From: Isoetes taiwanensis
Taxonomy: Eukaryota > Streptophyta > Lycopodiopsida > Isoetales > Isoetaceae
DNA length: 64,000 bases
Assembly: GCA_021234155.1 (NCBI GenBank)
Contig: JAJEKV010000034.1
Span: forward strand, 9,933,614 to 9,997,613
Direction: 5' to 3'
Each line of letters starts with the position of its first letter. The stretch's first letter is position 1. The position numbers were made by a program, and so were the translations under genes. Under the pieces are notes generated by a model. It saw only the letters and a list, made by a program, of their open reading frames with translations, did no database searches and was not told the origin of the DNA. Shown piece by piece: positions 1 through 14,530 of the stretch.

Positions 1-226
1 GGCGCCTCTCCCTGCGCTAACGGGGGATCCAAAGTGATGAAAAAAAAAAACAAGGGGCTCCAAAACCAAAATCCCGGTAGGCCAATGTATGGGTTTTTTT
101 TTTGCCCCTAACGGGCTAGTTAAGCAACGAGAGATTATAATCTCTCTTTATCTCTCGCTATCACGGTATAAAAATTATCTCTCCCAGATAGCACGAGATA
201 AAAAAAAATTTTGCATGTGGGTCAAG

Positions 227-2710
<2,484 letters not shown>

Positions 2711-2721
2711 TCTTAGCCACA

Positions 2722-5246
2722 TCACCTAATCGGGCGAATGGAATTGTCCCAGTTCATGGCCGACGGGAACTCCACCCCCAAATATTTGTAAGCGGACACC
2801 ACTTCAACATTTTGGCCACGATAAGTGAGGATTGGAGGCCTTGGCTGGCGTGCGGACGATACCAGAACTACCTTGGTTTTGGCTAAGTTGACGCGTATGT
2901 CAGTCACCTGGCAAAATGTGTCCAAGGCATCGAGATGGTGTTGCATGTCTGCCTGAGTGTATGCTAGGAGATCCACATCGCAAGCATAGATCAACTGCCT
3001 GATGATCTGGTATAGGAGGCGAACCCCAGTGCCTCCATTATCAGCGAGCCATCTCTCCAGCTGATCAATATACATGCCAAATGGTGTGGGAGAGAGAGGG
3101 CATCCCTAGCGGACCCCGATACTGCTCTCGAATGGTTGGCCCGCTGGTTGCAGCCGACCAGTGCATGTCTCATATAACCTGTACACCGCGTTCTGCAGTT
3201 CAGCAGGGATGTCTAGCTGCTGCAATCTTGCCCATAGCTTTTCCCGAGGCACAGTGCAAAAGCCTTGGCGAAGTCTACGAAGCAGCAATACAGATCTTGC
3301 CGATGGTTCCTGCTGTCCTCAACCAGAGTCCGCAGTGTGAAGATATGATCTATGGTTGAGTGCCTCGGCCTGAATCTTGCTTGTATGAGTGCTCGCACTT
3401 CTGTTGCCTCTGCCCATCATGTCAACTGCCGCTCGAGGATCCCGGCGAGGAGCTTTGCAAACATTGAGCTGATCACGATGGTCCAGTAATTGGCTGGGCA
3501 ATGTGGGTCTCCTGCCTTGTAGATTGGGACATCCCTGCTAGTCGTCCATTGCAGTAGAAAGCCTTCCTCCAATGCCTTGTTGAACATGTCAGTTGCTACC
3601 GATGCCATGGATGGTCTTGCCCATTTGAGTAACTCTGCCTGCATGCCATCAAGGTCTGGTGCTTTTCTATTAGCTAGACGTTGCAACCTCTGCGCTACCT
3701 CTGCCTCTGTAATTTCTAATACTGGGTCCTGCTAGGGGGGTAATGCCGCCCGTGCACCCGTAAGGTTGTAGAGCTATTGTAGGTATTGCCCCCACTGGTC
3801 TGGAGTGATGTTTCCTGTGGGCGGCACTGGCCTCCCGAGCACTCTTCGCCAGAAGTTCCTGGGATGACGTTCCAGGAGGAAGAACATTTCCTGTTGATGG
3901 GCCGCAATGTACCTGGCCTTTCTAGCCATAAGGAAAGTGCGGTATTGCTTGACTGCATCCGAGTGTAGAGCAGGGCCTTTGACTTGGCAGAGCCAACATT
4001 TGCGTTCTTTGCACTCGGCATCGAACCACTGGTTACGCAGAAAGGCCGTAGCTCTCGAGGTTTGCCGGGGGCGACTTCTTCCAAAACACCTCCCTGCAGC
4101 AGCCCTGAGGACGCCAATAAGCCTGCCTACTTGCTGCTCTAGCATTGAGCATTGTGAGATGCTTGCCAGATTCTCCATAGGCATCTGGGAGTAAGTAGGA
4201 GCGCGCTCATAGTCCAGTCTGAGCTGGGGCATACGAGGAGGTGTTGGACATGCATCTGGAGCAATCTGCCAAGTCAGCTGCAAGTCGAGTGGGCGACAGG
4301 TGGCCTGAGTCCACCTCCTCATCCCTACCAGCTGTTCCCACTCGAAAATATTTGACGAGATGCATGTCCTGCTCAGCCACCAAAACATAGTCTACCACAC
4401 TGGACCCACTTTGGTTTTCCTGCCTGCAAGTGTGCTGGCTGGAGGACGGCCAATGTGCTAGTTCATTGCAAATCACTAGGTCAAAGATACTGCAAAGCAG
4501 CAACAACTGCCTCCCATAGCGCGAGACCTGAATGTCGGCTGATGCCCCTGGCCAAGCTCCTTCTGAAGCGCTCAGTTGCAACACATCATCTGTCAGAAGG
4601 TCAAATCTCATCGGCTGTTCCATGCCAGTGCGGGCATTGAAGTCTCCAATGAGCATGACCCTACCCTCCTGCTTGTGCTGCTGTATGTCATCATATAGAT
4701 CGACATAGGGCTCCAACTTATCCACACCGGATGGTTCTGAAAGAAGTTGCTCTCGGCATGTGGTAAGTAGCAGGCCGCCACAAAGAGAGGGCTAACACTG
4801 CAATACTGCACGCGCACCCATAGGTACCTGTTATGTTTGTCTGTCTTGCACAGGAAAACTGACTGTGCTAGGGCTGTCCAGTAGTAGCAGGCGACTCCTC
4901 CGTGCTCCCGCTTTCCTGTGCATTCATTGAAGACGAAGTAGAGATGGTATCCTGGCAAGTCGGGTAGTCTATGTCCAACATGCCTCCATGTTTCCATGAG
5001 GAAGATGAGGTCCATATCGGTGGCAACTAAGTTGCAACTATCTCCCTTCTGCCATGGAAAGCCCGACAATTCTAAAAGACCATGCGCAGGCACAATCCCT
5101 ATTTGCTGGCAGGAGCTGCAGCAATAAGTTTGGCGGTGGCAGCACAAAGGATGGTGGAGGTGGAGGCAGCATGTGGCATGTTGGCAGTGGCAGCTGAGGC
5201 CATTGTAGCAGGATGTGCAGCTGGGGTCACGGCAGAAGGGCCTCAA
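2722..5246 (-). pseudogene. LINE ORF2 remnant: AP endonuclease plus reverse transcriptase
   Basis: This is the decayed pol-like ORF of a non-LTR retrotransposon, read right to left. The endonuclease half (about 5,080-4,250) shows DLIFLMETW, then VMLIGDFNARTG, VVDYVLVAEQ and DSGHLSP, the family's metal-binding and catalytic blocks. Next comes a linker with WFDAECKERK and NFWRRVLGR (about 4,060-3,830). The reverse transcriptase begins at 3,686 with NRKAPDLDGMQ and IYKAGDPHCPANYW, continues with FRPRHSTIDHIF and CCFVDFAKAF, then RQGCPLSPTPFG and YKYLGVEF. Frame changes near 4,700, 4,300, 3,300 and 3,080 break the protein. The catalytic YADD box reads YACD (IYACDVDLLA, about 2,970), a lost aspartate. 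No C-terminal zinc-binding segment or 3' tail is seen, so the 3' end looks truncated. ORF1 lies directly upstream. Confidence 0.9.
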
Positions 5247-6686
5247 GAGTTTGAGGTGCTTGCATCAGCATTTGGTGGCCTGAAGATATGCATCCTTCCC
5301 CGGACCAGCCTTGCTGCCCCTCCCTGCTTGCGAACACTCTTGACTTTCTCCAACTCATGTCTGTGGTTCTTCTGCTGTGCCAAAGTCAGATCCCGGTCCA
5401 CGTACAGTGCGGTCCCCTTCAACTGCCTGCCTTGGTGCAGGATGGCTGCTCGCTCTTGCGCGTCCCTAACTGTGAAAGTAATTACCCGGGGACGGTTAGG
5501 GCGTTGGGGCCCATAGCGTGTCGCCCTTACAATGTGTACGGGCGTGTGGAATGTCATTCGGGCCAGGATCTGTGTCTGGAGTCAGTTGATGAGGGGCTCT
5601 CCTGCCTCCTCTGTCAAGCCGCGCACCACCACATTGTGGCTCCTGCGTCTCCGCTCCTTGAACTCTAAGGTGGTCGGGCTCGTAGTGGCTGTTGTGGCAT
5701 TCGCTGTTTGTGATGTGCCGGGCATGGGTTGTGGCCTGTGGTGGGGTGATGGTGGCATGGGACAGCTTGGTGATGCAGCGGTGGACCGCTCTGGTTGGCG
5801 TCTTGCAGGCTGTCGGGTATGTGGATCTGTCATGTCCCGTACTGTGGCCTCTGCTCTCTATAGTCGGGAGCTCAGCTCCTGCTGGAATTGTTGCTGCCTT
5901 GCCAATTCATGTGTGCATTGCCGCAATTGTTCATGGGCTTCCGCATGAAGGCCCTTGCCTTGCTGGACGACGGTTGCCCAAAGCTCCTGCAGCTCCTGGT
6001 CTCGTGCCTCGGCCTTCCTCTGAAGCGCTCTCAACTCCAACTGACTCGCTCCAAAGGCAGTCTGCATGCTTCACGTGGTGGTGGCAGCCTCCGCGGCTTC
6101 TGATTGGAGGGGGGAGATGGTTGCCCTTGTCTTCTAATCAGCACGCTGCCTATCTTGTGCCATGTCTCTATGGTGGTGGAGAGGGAGTCCACATGAGCCC
6201 GCAGTCTTTCGAAGTGTGCCAAATGGATGCCATATTCCAGTTGTGTACAGGTCTCCATCTTTGCAATCCGCTGCCTCTCTGCTACCAGTTGTCTTTTAAG
6301 AACATGGGGCACCGGGGACTGGATCTCTTCTACCAGGTCTGCAATTCGGGTCCTGTTAACTGTCTCTAGTTTTTTCAAGGCCGTCGTCTGTGGCTGGTCT
6401 GCCATCGGGTCTGAATCTCCTCTCGGGTCGATCTTGCTGATTGGGCCTTTGCCCGTGCCTCTCTCCTCATGGAAGTGGCCTCTCCCTTGTTCTTGCCGTC
6501 TGGTCAGAGCCATTTTCGTGGGGGACCATCCATTTGATTCTCCTGGGCGGGCTCGTCCTGTCTGAGATCGGTAGCTTGGGGGCATGCGTGGGCATTAGTC
6601 GGGGCCTGGGCCAGGGTTTGGGCTATGGCTTGAGGGATGTCTCCATCCAGGTGGGGGTTTGGGTAGGGGGGTACATAAGTGGCCAT
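5243..6686 (-). pseudogene. LINE ORF1 remnant (coiled coil plus RNA-binding-like C-terminus)
   Basis: This is the first ORF of the same LINE and abuts ORF2. A Pro/Gln-rich N-terminus (6,686 onward) shifts frame near 6,530 into a long charged segment rich in heptads (6,585-6,031), shifts again near 6,070, and continues as coiled coil (6,067-5,858). In-frame stops follow at about 5,858 (TAG) and 5,582 (TGA). The C-terminal part holds RRRSHNVVVRGL and RPRVITFTVRDAQER, then DRDLTLAQQKNHRHEL, a layout usual for L1-type ORF1 nucleic-acid chaperones. At least two frameshifts and two stops make it a pseudogene. A homologous C-terminus recurs in the retroposon at 32.1-32.7 kb. Confidence 0.8.
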
Positions 6687-6699
6687 TGTTGATTGGAGT

Positions 6700-8200
6700 C
6701 CGCAAGGTCAAGAAGCGAATTGAAAGCGCACAAGGAGTATTTAGGGATTCAAAGATTAAAAAGAAAGCATAAAGAATGCCCACCCTTAGTGGTTGGCATG
6801 GGGGGTGTTTTTTGGGGGGGGGAGGGGGGGAGGGAGTTCGATTCCGGTTATTGCTAGAATTCTTTTGGAATGGGAAGGAGTTGGAAGGTGGGCTATTCGA
6901 GCCCTTGGCCTTGAGTCTAGAGAGAGAATGTAACTTGAAGACTTAGAACCAGAACCTAAACTTGAAGGAGACACACCACGCGCATTTTGATGCTACCAGA
7001 ATCTAGACACAATCAAAAGCGCGGTCAGAGTCGCCTTTGACCAAAACCCTAGAGTCATTTATACTCTTTTGAGTGGGACTTTGGTATAGTTTGTGAGACT
7101 TTGGTATAATGCGTGCTTACACCACAACACTGGCTGCTCGGATATCTGATTGCTTCCCATAGTTTTTCAAGCTATTATCTAGTTGACATATGAGGGTATC
7201 AGAATGTTTTTGTCCAAAAACAATGTCGCAGAGCTGCAAGAAAAAGGTGGGAGAATGACTTCTCTTCTCCTCAATGAACTCTCCTTTTCATCCGGCGTGG
7301 AGCGAAACGCATAAGAAGAGTGTTTTCCTCCCTCATGATTCTGATTCTCCCTCTTGAGGAAGTATTCTTCGGAGGTCATCCAAAGTCGAAGAACGAGGTG
7401 GAGAATCATGCATGGTCATCCGGGTTGCAAGCAGAGGCTTAGTGCCATTTTATAAGTCACTTAAAACAAGGAGAGGGATATAAAAAGAAAAGAGTGGAAA
7501 GAAATAAAGTAATGGCTAATAGTAACGATTTCTCATGATCCATTGGTTCATATAGAATCCAGATTCGAGTACCACTGGCAGCCAGGGGGAAAGGCAACTT
7601 CCACTAGGTGAACGAGGCACGGGGCTGGGTAAGGGCCGCTGGGTAAGGGTCGCTGCAATAAATTTCTTGTATTATATAATATACATCTCCCTTGACTCAA
7701 GACTCTCAACCAGATAGTTCCCAATTGTGGCTGCTTTGGATTTTGGAAAAGTCTCGTAGTGACTAGGCATTGACTTCTTAGCCTCAGGTCTTCATATGAT
7801 GAACTATGTAAGATTAAGTCCGCCGACATCTTCTATCTTGTTCAACAAATATCTTGTTTACTATATTTCTTTATACAAAATCTTCGAGATTCCAAAGAAA
7901 ATAAATATCATCTCCCTTTCTCAACATTGACCACCACCGAAAGCCCCTCCGTTTAGTATTGTATGGAAATCCCCTTGGTCCCAGGAACAAAATCCTTGGG
8001 GATGCTTTTCTTTTCTGTTCGAGTGCTTTTTCTTCCATCAGCAAATTGGCAGAAATGCTTCTTTTCTTGGACTGCTTTTTCTTCCATCAGTCATCCATCC
8101 ATCTTTCAAAGGAAAGTGTCTACATACGGGGGGAAAAATAATGGTGTTCGAATATTTTCGACCCACGGTGATACCGGGCACCTATATCGACCACCAAGTT
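6700..8200. other. Intergenic stretch upstream of the transglycosylase gene
   Basis: A G-rich run lies at about 6,811-6,833. The rest is AT-rich and shows no domain-bearing frame. The last few hundred bases probably hold the promoter and 5' UTR of the gene starting near 8,226, but I see no unmistakable TATA box. Confidence 0.4.
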
Positions 8201-8225
8201 CCTTCGAGCTCCGTTGTGACCCATT

Positions 8226-11200
8226 ATGTTGCTTGTTTCTGCAGCTCATTTTGCAACTCCTTTTGCAAAGCAAATACCAAAGTCTGATCGCCAGACTTTC
8301 TTACTCCGACTTGATCATTGCCTGGTTTCCTGTCCCCGGTTAATGCCCTGGAATGGAGCAGTTTCGCACTTTCACCATTTTTCTCTTTCACATTCTATAG
8401 AGCCTTGGAGGATTCAATCTCATTTTCCAATTTCATTGCCTTCCCCAGTGCAAGACATGCATTTAGAGGAAATTTTCAAGCGGTGGAATCATTTGGGTCG
8501 GTTTATTATAAACGTAATCAGCTTCTTGCTGGCGGGTTGTATTTCCATATCAGCTGCTCGTGCCTCTGAATACCAGTTACAAGATGCTAGATGGATTGCT
8601 CTGTCAAGTACAACTTTTCGCTGGTTTGGCATGCCTTGAATTTTCTTTTGGTCATTGTGTAGCGCATACATGGACAATATAGGATATAAAAGAATCTGAA
8701 ACATTTATTTTTTTAAGCTGAATCGGTATTTGTATCTCTGCTCCAGGATCAGGTGCTAGTTTTTCAAATAGGAAGCTAGCAATTTCTGACACGAACAAAG
8801 AGAATGTGGCTATGTCTTATTTGCACCTCAAGGGCATAAGTAAATTTTTCGTAAATGCTGCTGTGGCTTCCGATTCCTCGAGTACACAGGTATTGAAAAG
8901 TTTTAGAAGGTTATTAGTAGGACATGCCGGATATTGAAAATTATCGATGATGATGCAACTTACGTAGTCTCTTCCATGACTTGGGGTTTGTAATAAAGTA
9001 TTAAATTCTTTTTCACCTTATTCTTTCCAAGTCTCTCTTGTAAAATGTATAAAACAGCACCCAAATGCCTATAAGTGTATGGCTGCCAATTTTCTTCATT
9101 ATGATTCAAGCTTCTAATTTCCTAAGCATTTGATGTTAATCAAGTCTGGTTACTACTGGCTTTTGTGCAGCAAAACACACAGCCAGTTACAACAGCGTCA
9201 GATAAAAGCATTTCTGATATGCCAAAGGATTCGAAATTTGAAGCCTGGATGGAGGAAATAAGGAAAGAAGCGGCCAATAAAGGCTTAAGGAGAACGACAG
9301 TGCAAGTGGCTCTCAAAGATATCAAATTATCAGAGACGATCATAGATTTGGATAGGAATCAGCCTGAGTTCAAGCTTACAGCAAAAGAATATTTGGCCAG
9401 GTTTTCTTTCTCTTTTTTAGTCATTATGATTACTTAAAAAGGAGTGATGTAATTTTAGGAATAGTACAATCTAGTATGACGTGCTATAGAGGCTGGAGCA
9501 ACTTTATACTTCATTGTTTTTTGAAATCTTTTCTGCTTCACATCCAGATATCAATTGCCTCGTGTGTCTTCTGAGTGAGATGAACAAATATCACCCTGAA
9601 TTGATGGCTCGTTTTCGATCTAGCATAATGGACCATGTTCAAGTAGGAACATAGCAACCAACCTGCTTTTGGGAGGCATGTTTAAATGCCAGAGTGGTAA
9701 CGTGACTATAGTAGTTCTATAAAAGTAAAATGCTTGGATCACATCCAACGCTGATAAAATGTGGCATCCACATTCCTTTTGATATTTATTCCTCCAAATT
9801 CTTACACCTGTTCAATAAGCATATAAAAACGTTTCACATACCTTACCCAGTTTGCATGAGATGAAGATCTAACATCTATCTTTCTTTTCAAAAGGATAAC
9901 GAGGTCTGAATGCATACATGATATTACAGTGTAGGATGGGATGTACAGAATGACCATTCAAATCACACCTGCATCCTCTTGACAGACGTCAAAACTCTAA
10001 CTCAGAATTAGTGTATCGCCAAATCAATGATGAATGATTACAGATTCTGATGCATTGGACTTAAGAGCCTAAATTCTACCAATACAAAAATCTTAAGTCA
10101 GTCTCTTAGACATTATTTGTGGAGGTGTTTAAATTTTCATATTTGTTCTTATGCTTTTGAAATGGCAGAATGGTCAGTGAATATAGAATATCAAAAGGGA
10201 CTGTTGAATTCTTAGATAAACAAAAACTTCTTGAGGACGTCTCTTTGGAATATGGAATTCCAGCGAATATCATAGCAGCAATATGGGGTATCGAAACCAG
10301 GTATTTAGTGTCCTTATAACGCTTAGAGTCGGGATTTTTATTTTATGAACATGGTAAAATGTAGTAGTATTTTTATGTCTTATCAATTTGTTATTTAGAT
10401 AGGTTCTGTTTGTTTTTGGCATCGTCAAGCATGAACATATTAACAAATATAAATTTTATGATACTATCTTGAAGTGATTTTTGTCTTCATCAGTACTGTC
10501 GCTTGATGCCATTATCTGTCTATTGGCTGCAGCTATGGGGGTTTTACCGGATCCTCTGACGTTATTCAAGCCCTTGTCACACTTGCATATTCATCTATCC
10601 AGGTAAGGTTAGCTTTTTCTTCTTTTTACATAACTCGATTGTGAGATAAGAACCGATAAACTTCAGTGTCTTCTGTCTGGTATTAGAATCTGAAGTTTGT
10701 AGGGGTGTCTTGAGCAAAGCTTTGCATTGCACACTAAATTTGAATTGTCAGCAATATCATCCTTTCTGATGGAAAGTTATTGCACACGAAGCATGAAGCA
10801 TCTAGCATACGTACATGCATATTTATATGTGTATGGTTTGAATATGGTCTTATTACATTTAACAAATAAGTCACTTGGCTTTCTAGCCAGGGCGTGCCAG
10901 ATATTTCAAGGAGGAGCTGTTTCATGCCCTCTTCATTCTAGATCAGCAAGAAGCTCCTCCAAGTTTGCAAAGACTTAAAGGTTCTTGGGCTGGGGCAATG
11001 GGACAGTGCCAGTTCATGCCTTCAAGCTATCGAACATATGCAGTGGATTATGACAAGGACGGCTGGAAAGGTACAGATTAAGTACTTCTAGGCTATAGAT
11101 TATCGGCCCTTCATGTGAGGAGGTTAACTATCCCTTGCAGATATATGGAATTCTCATGGCGACACATTTGCATCTGTTGCTAATTATCTGCTAAAGCATG

Positions 11201-11649
11201 GTTGGGAAGTAAACGGGCCCCTAGCGCAGAAGGTGGTGCTCCTTTGCGTGTAGCATGGAAATTCTGTCTAATGGTCTGTGCTGATTCAATTAGTGTTTTA
11301 GGTGTCTGTACCATCCTCCATGGATACTTCTTTGCTTGGTATGTCTGTGAAGAAGACTGTGCAGGATTGGCTCGAGAATCATCAACTAGTGCCAGAAAGT
11401 GGAACATGTCTTCCCCCCAATGTAGAGGCAAGCCTGGTATGTTAAGAGTTGCAGGTAAATTTATTTACGCTGCATCGAAACTTACTATGATGGCGTCATG
11501 TCATGCAGGTAGCACCTGATGGCCCAAGTGGGCCAGCCTATCTTGTTTGTCATAATTTTCGTGTTCTGCTGCGTTATAATACATCCATATTATATGGCTT
11601 GGCAGTATCCGAGTTGGCCTATGAACTTCAAAATAGGGCAAGTTTGTGA
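8226..11649 (+). CDS. MltB/Slt35-like lytic murein transglycosylase, nine exons
   Basis: Bacterial MltB enzymes cut the MurNAc-GlcNAc bond of peptidoglycan and leave a 1,6-anhydro end. Proposed exons: 8226-8607, 8747-8889, 9171-9400, 10169-10300, 10533-10602, 10887-11070, 11141-11232, 11302-11436, 11509-11649. All eight introns are GT-AG and the phases join without a stop, giving 502 residues (463 from the ATG at 8,343). Conserved blocks in order: FEAWMEEIRKEA, LDRNQPEF, AAIWGIETSYGG with the expected catalytic Glu (residue 294), ALVTLAY, RYFKEEL, KGSWAGAMGQ, QFMPSSYRTYAVD, DIWNS, SVANYLLKHGW, GPAYLVCHNFRVLLRYN and a conserved tail ending at the stop. The N-terminal 170 residues are plant-specific: a basic Ser/His-rich stretch, then a hydrophobic run ending ARA-SE, which could be a plastid (possibly bipartite) presequence. 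The family call is strong. The first exon, its start codon and its donor (CAA|GTACAA) are less sure. Intron 7 could instead begin at 11,236. Confidence 0.9.
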
Positions 11650-12560
11650 GCCAACAACTGACTGAACAAAGGATTAGAATCATGGATCAGGAATCTGCGG
11701 CGAATGAAGAGCCAGGACTAAAGCCTCCACCATATTGATTCTTTAGTTACCTCCTTCGAGTTAAGTAATGACTGAAGCTCTAACTGGGGGAGGTAAAAGA
11801 GGGCTTGATTTGCTTGGTTTGTCAAGAGAAAGCAGTCCTATTACGGGCTATTGCCTAATAAAAAGTTCAAACATGTATTTTAATCATATTAGACTGTCCA
11901 GTGCTCTACTCTGCCATTTGGGCTTTTTTGGCTTTTTTTTTATTACAGATGATCTGCAGGAGAATCTCTTGAGGGATGAATAAAGCAATAATTTACATGT
12001 TACCATAAATAATCCAGCACTGGGCAACAAATATTTTTGCAGGGGATGGAATTGAGCAGAGACTTATTTGAACACTAAATGTATTACAAATTGTCAGCAA
12101 CAGGCAATGTGCTAAAGAATTCTTCAAACCTTGCAAATAAATTTGCAAGTAGTCGTTTTTTATGTATTGTTGATTTTTTGGTTGGCCGAAGGGCAAACCC
12201 TGGGTCAAAATGGGAAATTCCCTGCACATTTCACTTGGAAGGTGGAGATTTCGGGACAAGCTCATTTGAGGGCCACGATTGAATATGGACGAGTAAGAAC
12301 ATGGACGAGTAAGAACGTAAAAGTGTAAAAAACTGCTGAGCTTCCATTTGCACAGCCAGTTCGCTGTGAAGCATGCAGAAGTCGGATGGGCATAAGCAAA
12401 TCTAGAGTTTTTGTAAGACAGAAGAATTAAAGTTTTGGGTACTTGGCAGTCGATTTTCCTCGAGATGTGGATTGCTTAGTATATAGGCAATTGCAATCTC
12501 AGCTTTCGGCGTTAAATAACAGGGTTAAATAACAGGGTTTCGGAGGCCTCGGAGATTGTG
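11650..12560. other. 3' flank of the transglycosylase gene
   Basis: Probably the 3' UTR, then AT-rich intergenic sequence. No recognisable coding region. Confidence 0.4.
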
Positions 12561-12569
12561 ACAATCAGG

Positions 12570-14530
12570 ATCAGGGCAAGCAACAGGCATTAGACAATGT
12601 TCTTTTCGAATTCATGCTTAAAACTATGTCGTCAGTATACAGCAGAATTGAAACTAGAATGAAATTCTTGTTACGTGAAGCTTTGGGTAGGAGCAAAGTG
12701 TGGGCCAATCTCACCTCCACCACCACCTCTTCAAGAGGAGGCATTGATAGACCAGCCTGAACTTGAAGCAACACCAAGGGCACCGGAAAACAAGAAAAGG
12801 AAGAGGAGGCACAGGAGAAGCCCTAGCCCTTCAAGCTCCAATTCAGGTAATAAAGATAGTGGATCATATAGCAGCTCAGAGAGTGAGTCAGATAGCTCTC
12901 AGGAAAAGCAGAGTAACCGCAAAGCAGAGGACTACCAGAAGTTGGGACAATTTTCGGGAAAAGACAGCTCCATTATGGAAGCCGAGGCATGGCTTGATGA
13001 GATGGAAGAATTTGGGAACCCTTCTGGTATGAAGGACAAGGATATTGACAAAGTGGCAACTGCAAACCTTATATGGTGGAAGGGTTATGCAAATTCCAAT
13101 AAGCTGAAAAGGAGCAATAAGCTGAAAAGGAGCAACTGCAGGTTCAGAATTTTCAAACCCCGATCCCATTTAAGTAGGCAAATGTGTTCTACCGACTTGA
13201 TCAAAGGTACTTGTCAGTGTCTAAGTACACAGAAGAGTTCATGAGGCTAAGACTGAATGTACCAAGGATAATGGAAAGACAAGCAGTGGATGGGTACAAC
13301 AAAGGCCTGAACAACAATATCAAAAGGCTTGTCCGAGCCATTAACCCGAGGACAATAGGGGAGGCAGAGGATAAAGCATTGAGCCTAGAATAAGTACCCC
13401 ACACACCAACACAAAAGTAGTCCTACAACAAAGGAAAGGCAACGGGGTCTTACACCCCGAAGCAGCAAGCTACCCAACCGGCGAACTAGCAGTCACAAGG
13501 CAGAGGAGACATGAAATTTTCATCCAAGGACTAACAGGGCACCATGTTCATCCGTGGGAAGATCAGTTAAACATTTCTTGGACAGCATCCCTAAGGAGAA
13601 GAGCGAAGAATGCATCAGGAAGAAGCTATACTTTAGATGCTTCCAGCCAGGATAACGCACACACAACTACCCATTCATCATGCAAGTGCCTTTGGCAAAA
13701 CTCATAGGCTGGAAATTTCCCACAGAGCGGGACGAGGACGATGATGAGGAGGAGGAGGCACGCGACTATGTTGATGGTGAGTGTAAAATTTGTGCAGCAA
13801 TTGAGATCGATAATGTTGGAAGTCAGTCTACAGTCATTTCAGCAGAGGGGATAACAGATGATAAGCCCTATGTAGTCCTTATAGATACAAGCTATTCGCA
13901 CAACTTTGCATCTCCTAGATTGACAACTTTATTGAAGTCTAAGACCCTTAAATTGAAGCCAAGACCGGTGAACATGGCAAGTGGAGCTATTCGCCATATT
14001 AAGGAAAGAAGGGTCAACTTGGACATAGGTCTAAATGAAACCAACTTGACCATGGGTGCGGAAGTAATGGACATTAGTAAGTATGATCTTATAGTTAGCA
14101 TGGAGTTTCTGAAGCCAACAAAAGTAATGATTGACTGCGATAAGCATGAGATTTCGAGCATGGCATTTGATGGCAACCGCTTTGTGGTCAAAAGTAAGGA
14201 AATTCTTTCTGTAATACAATGCATGTTTTTGAAGCAGTTGCATAAATGCATGATGAGGATGAGGTTGAATACATCCTTAGTCTAGAGATTGTTGAGCCAG
14301 ACTAGAAGCATCAGAAAGACTTAAACTTGAAGCAATTGCCTAGGGCAGTTGCTAGGCTAATTAAGAAATTTTATGGTATCTTTTCGGATGAAATCCATGA
14401 GCTACCGCTATATAGAGGCATGGAATGTGATATCACTCTAGCACAAGATGCTAAGCCTACTAGTAAGGCTTCTTATAGGATGAGTACCTTAGAGCTAACA
14501 GAGCTAAAGAAGCAGTTGTAGGAGATTTTC
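12570..14530 (+). pseudogene. Ty3/gypsy LTR-retrotransposon remnant (gag, protease, start of RT)
   Basis: Three collinear pieces of a gag-pol polyprotein. Gag (12,675-13,393): a Ser/Glu-rich acidic segment, then EDYQKLGQFSGKD and AEAWLDEMEE, then a frameshifted RYLSVSKYTEEFMRLRLNVP and IKRLVRAINP. Protease (about 13,860-14,190): VVLIDTSYSHNF, where the usual D-T/S-G-A triad reads DTSY, and KYDLIVSMEFL in place of the YDVILGMDWL-type block. RT entry (14,327-14,521): LPLYRGMECDITL, AKPTSKASYRMS and ELTELKKQL. It then stops, with no YxDD box, RNase H or integrase, and I found no flanking LTRs. A truncated, inactive copy. Confidence 0.85.

Noticed and set aside
8318-8569. Alternative frame as first exon of the transglycosylase
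   Set aside because: It has no donor in the phase needed to join 8,747, whereas the 8,226 frame does.
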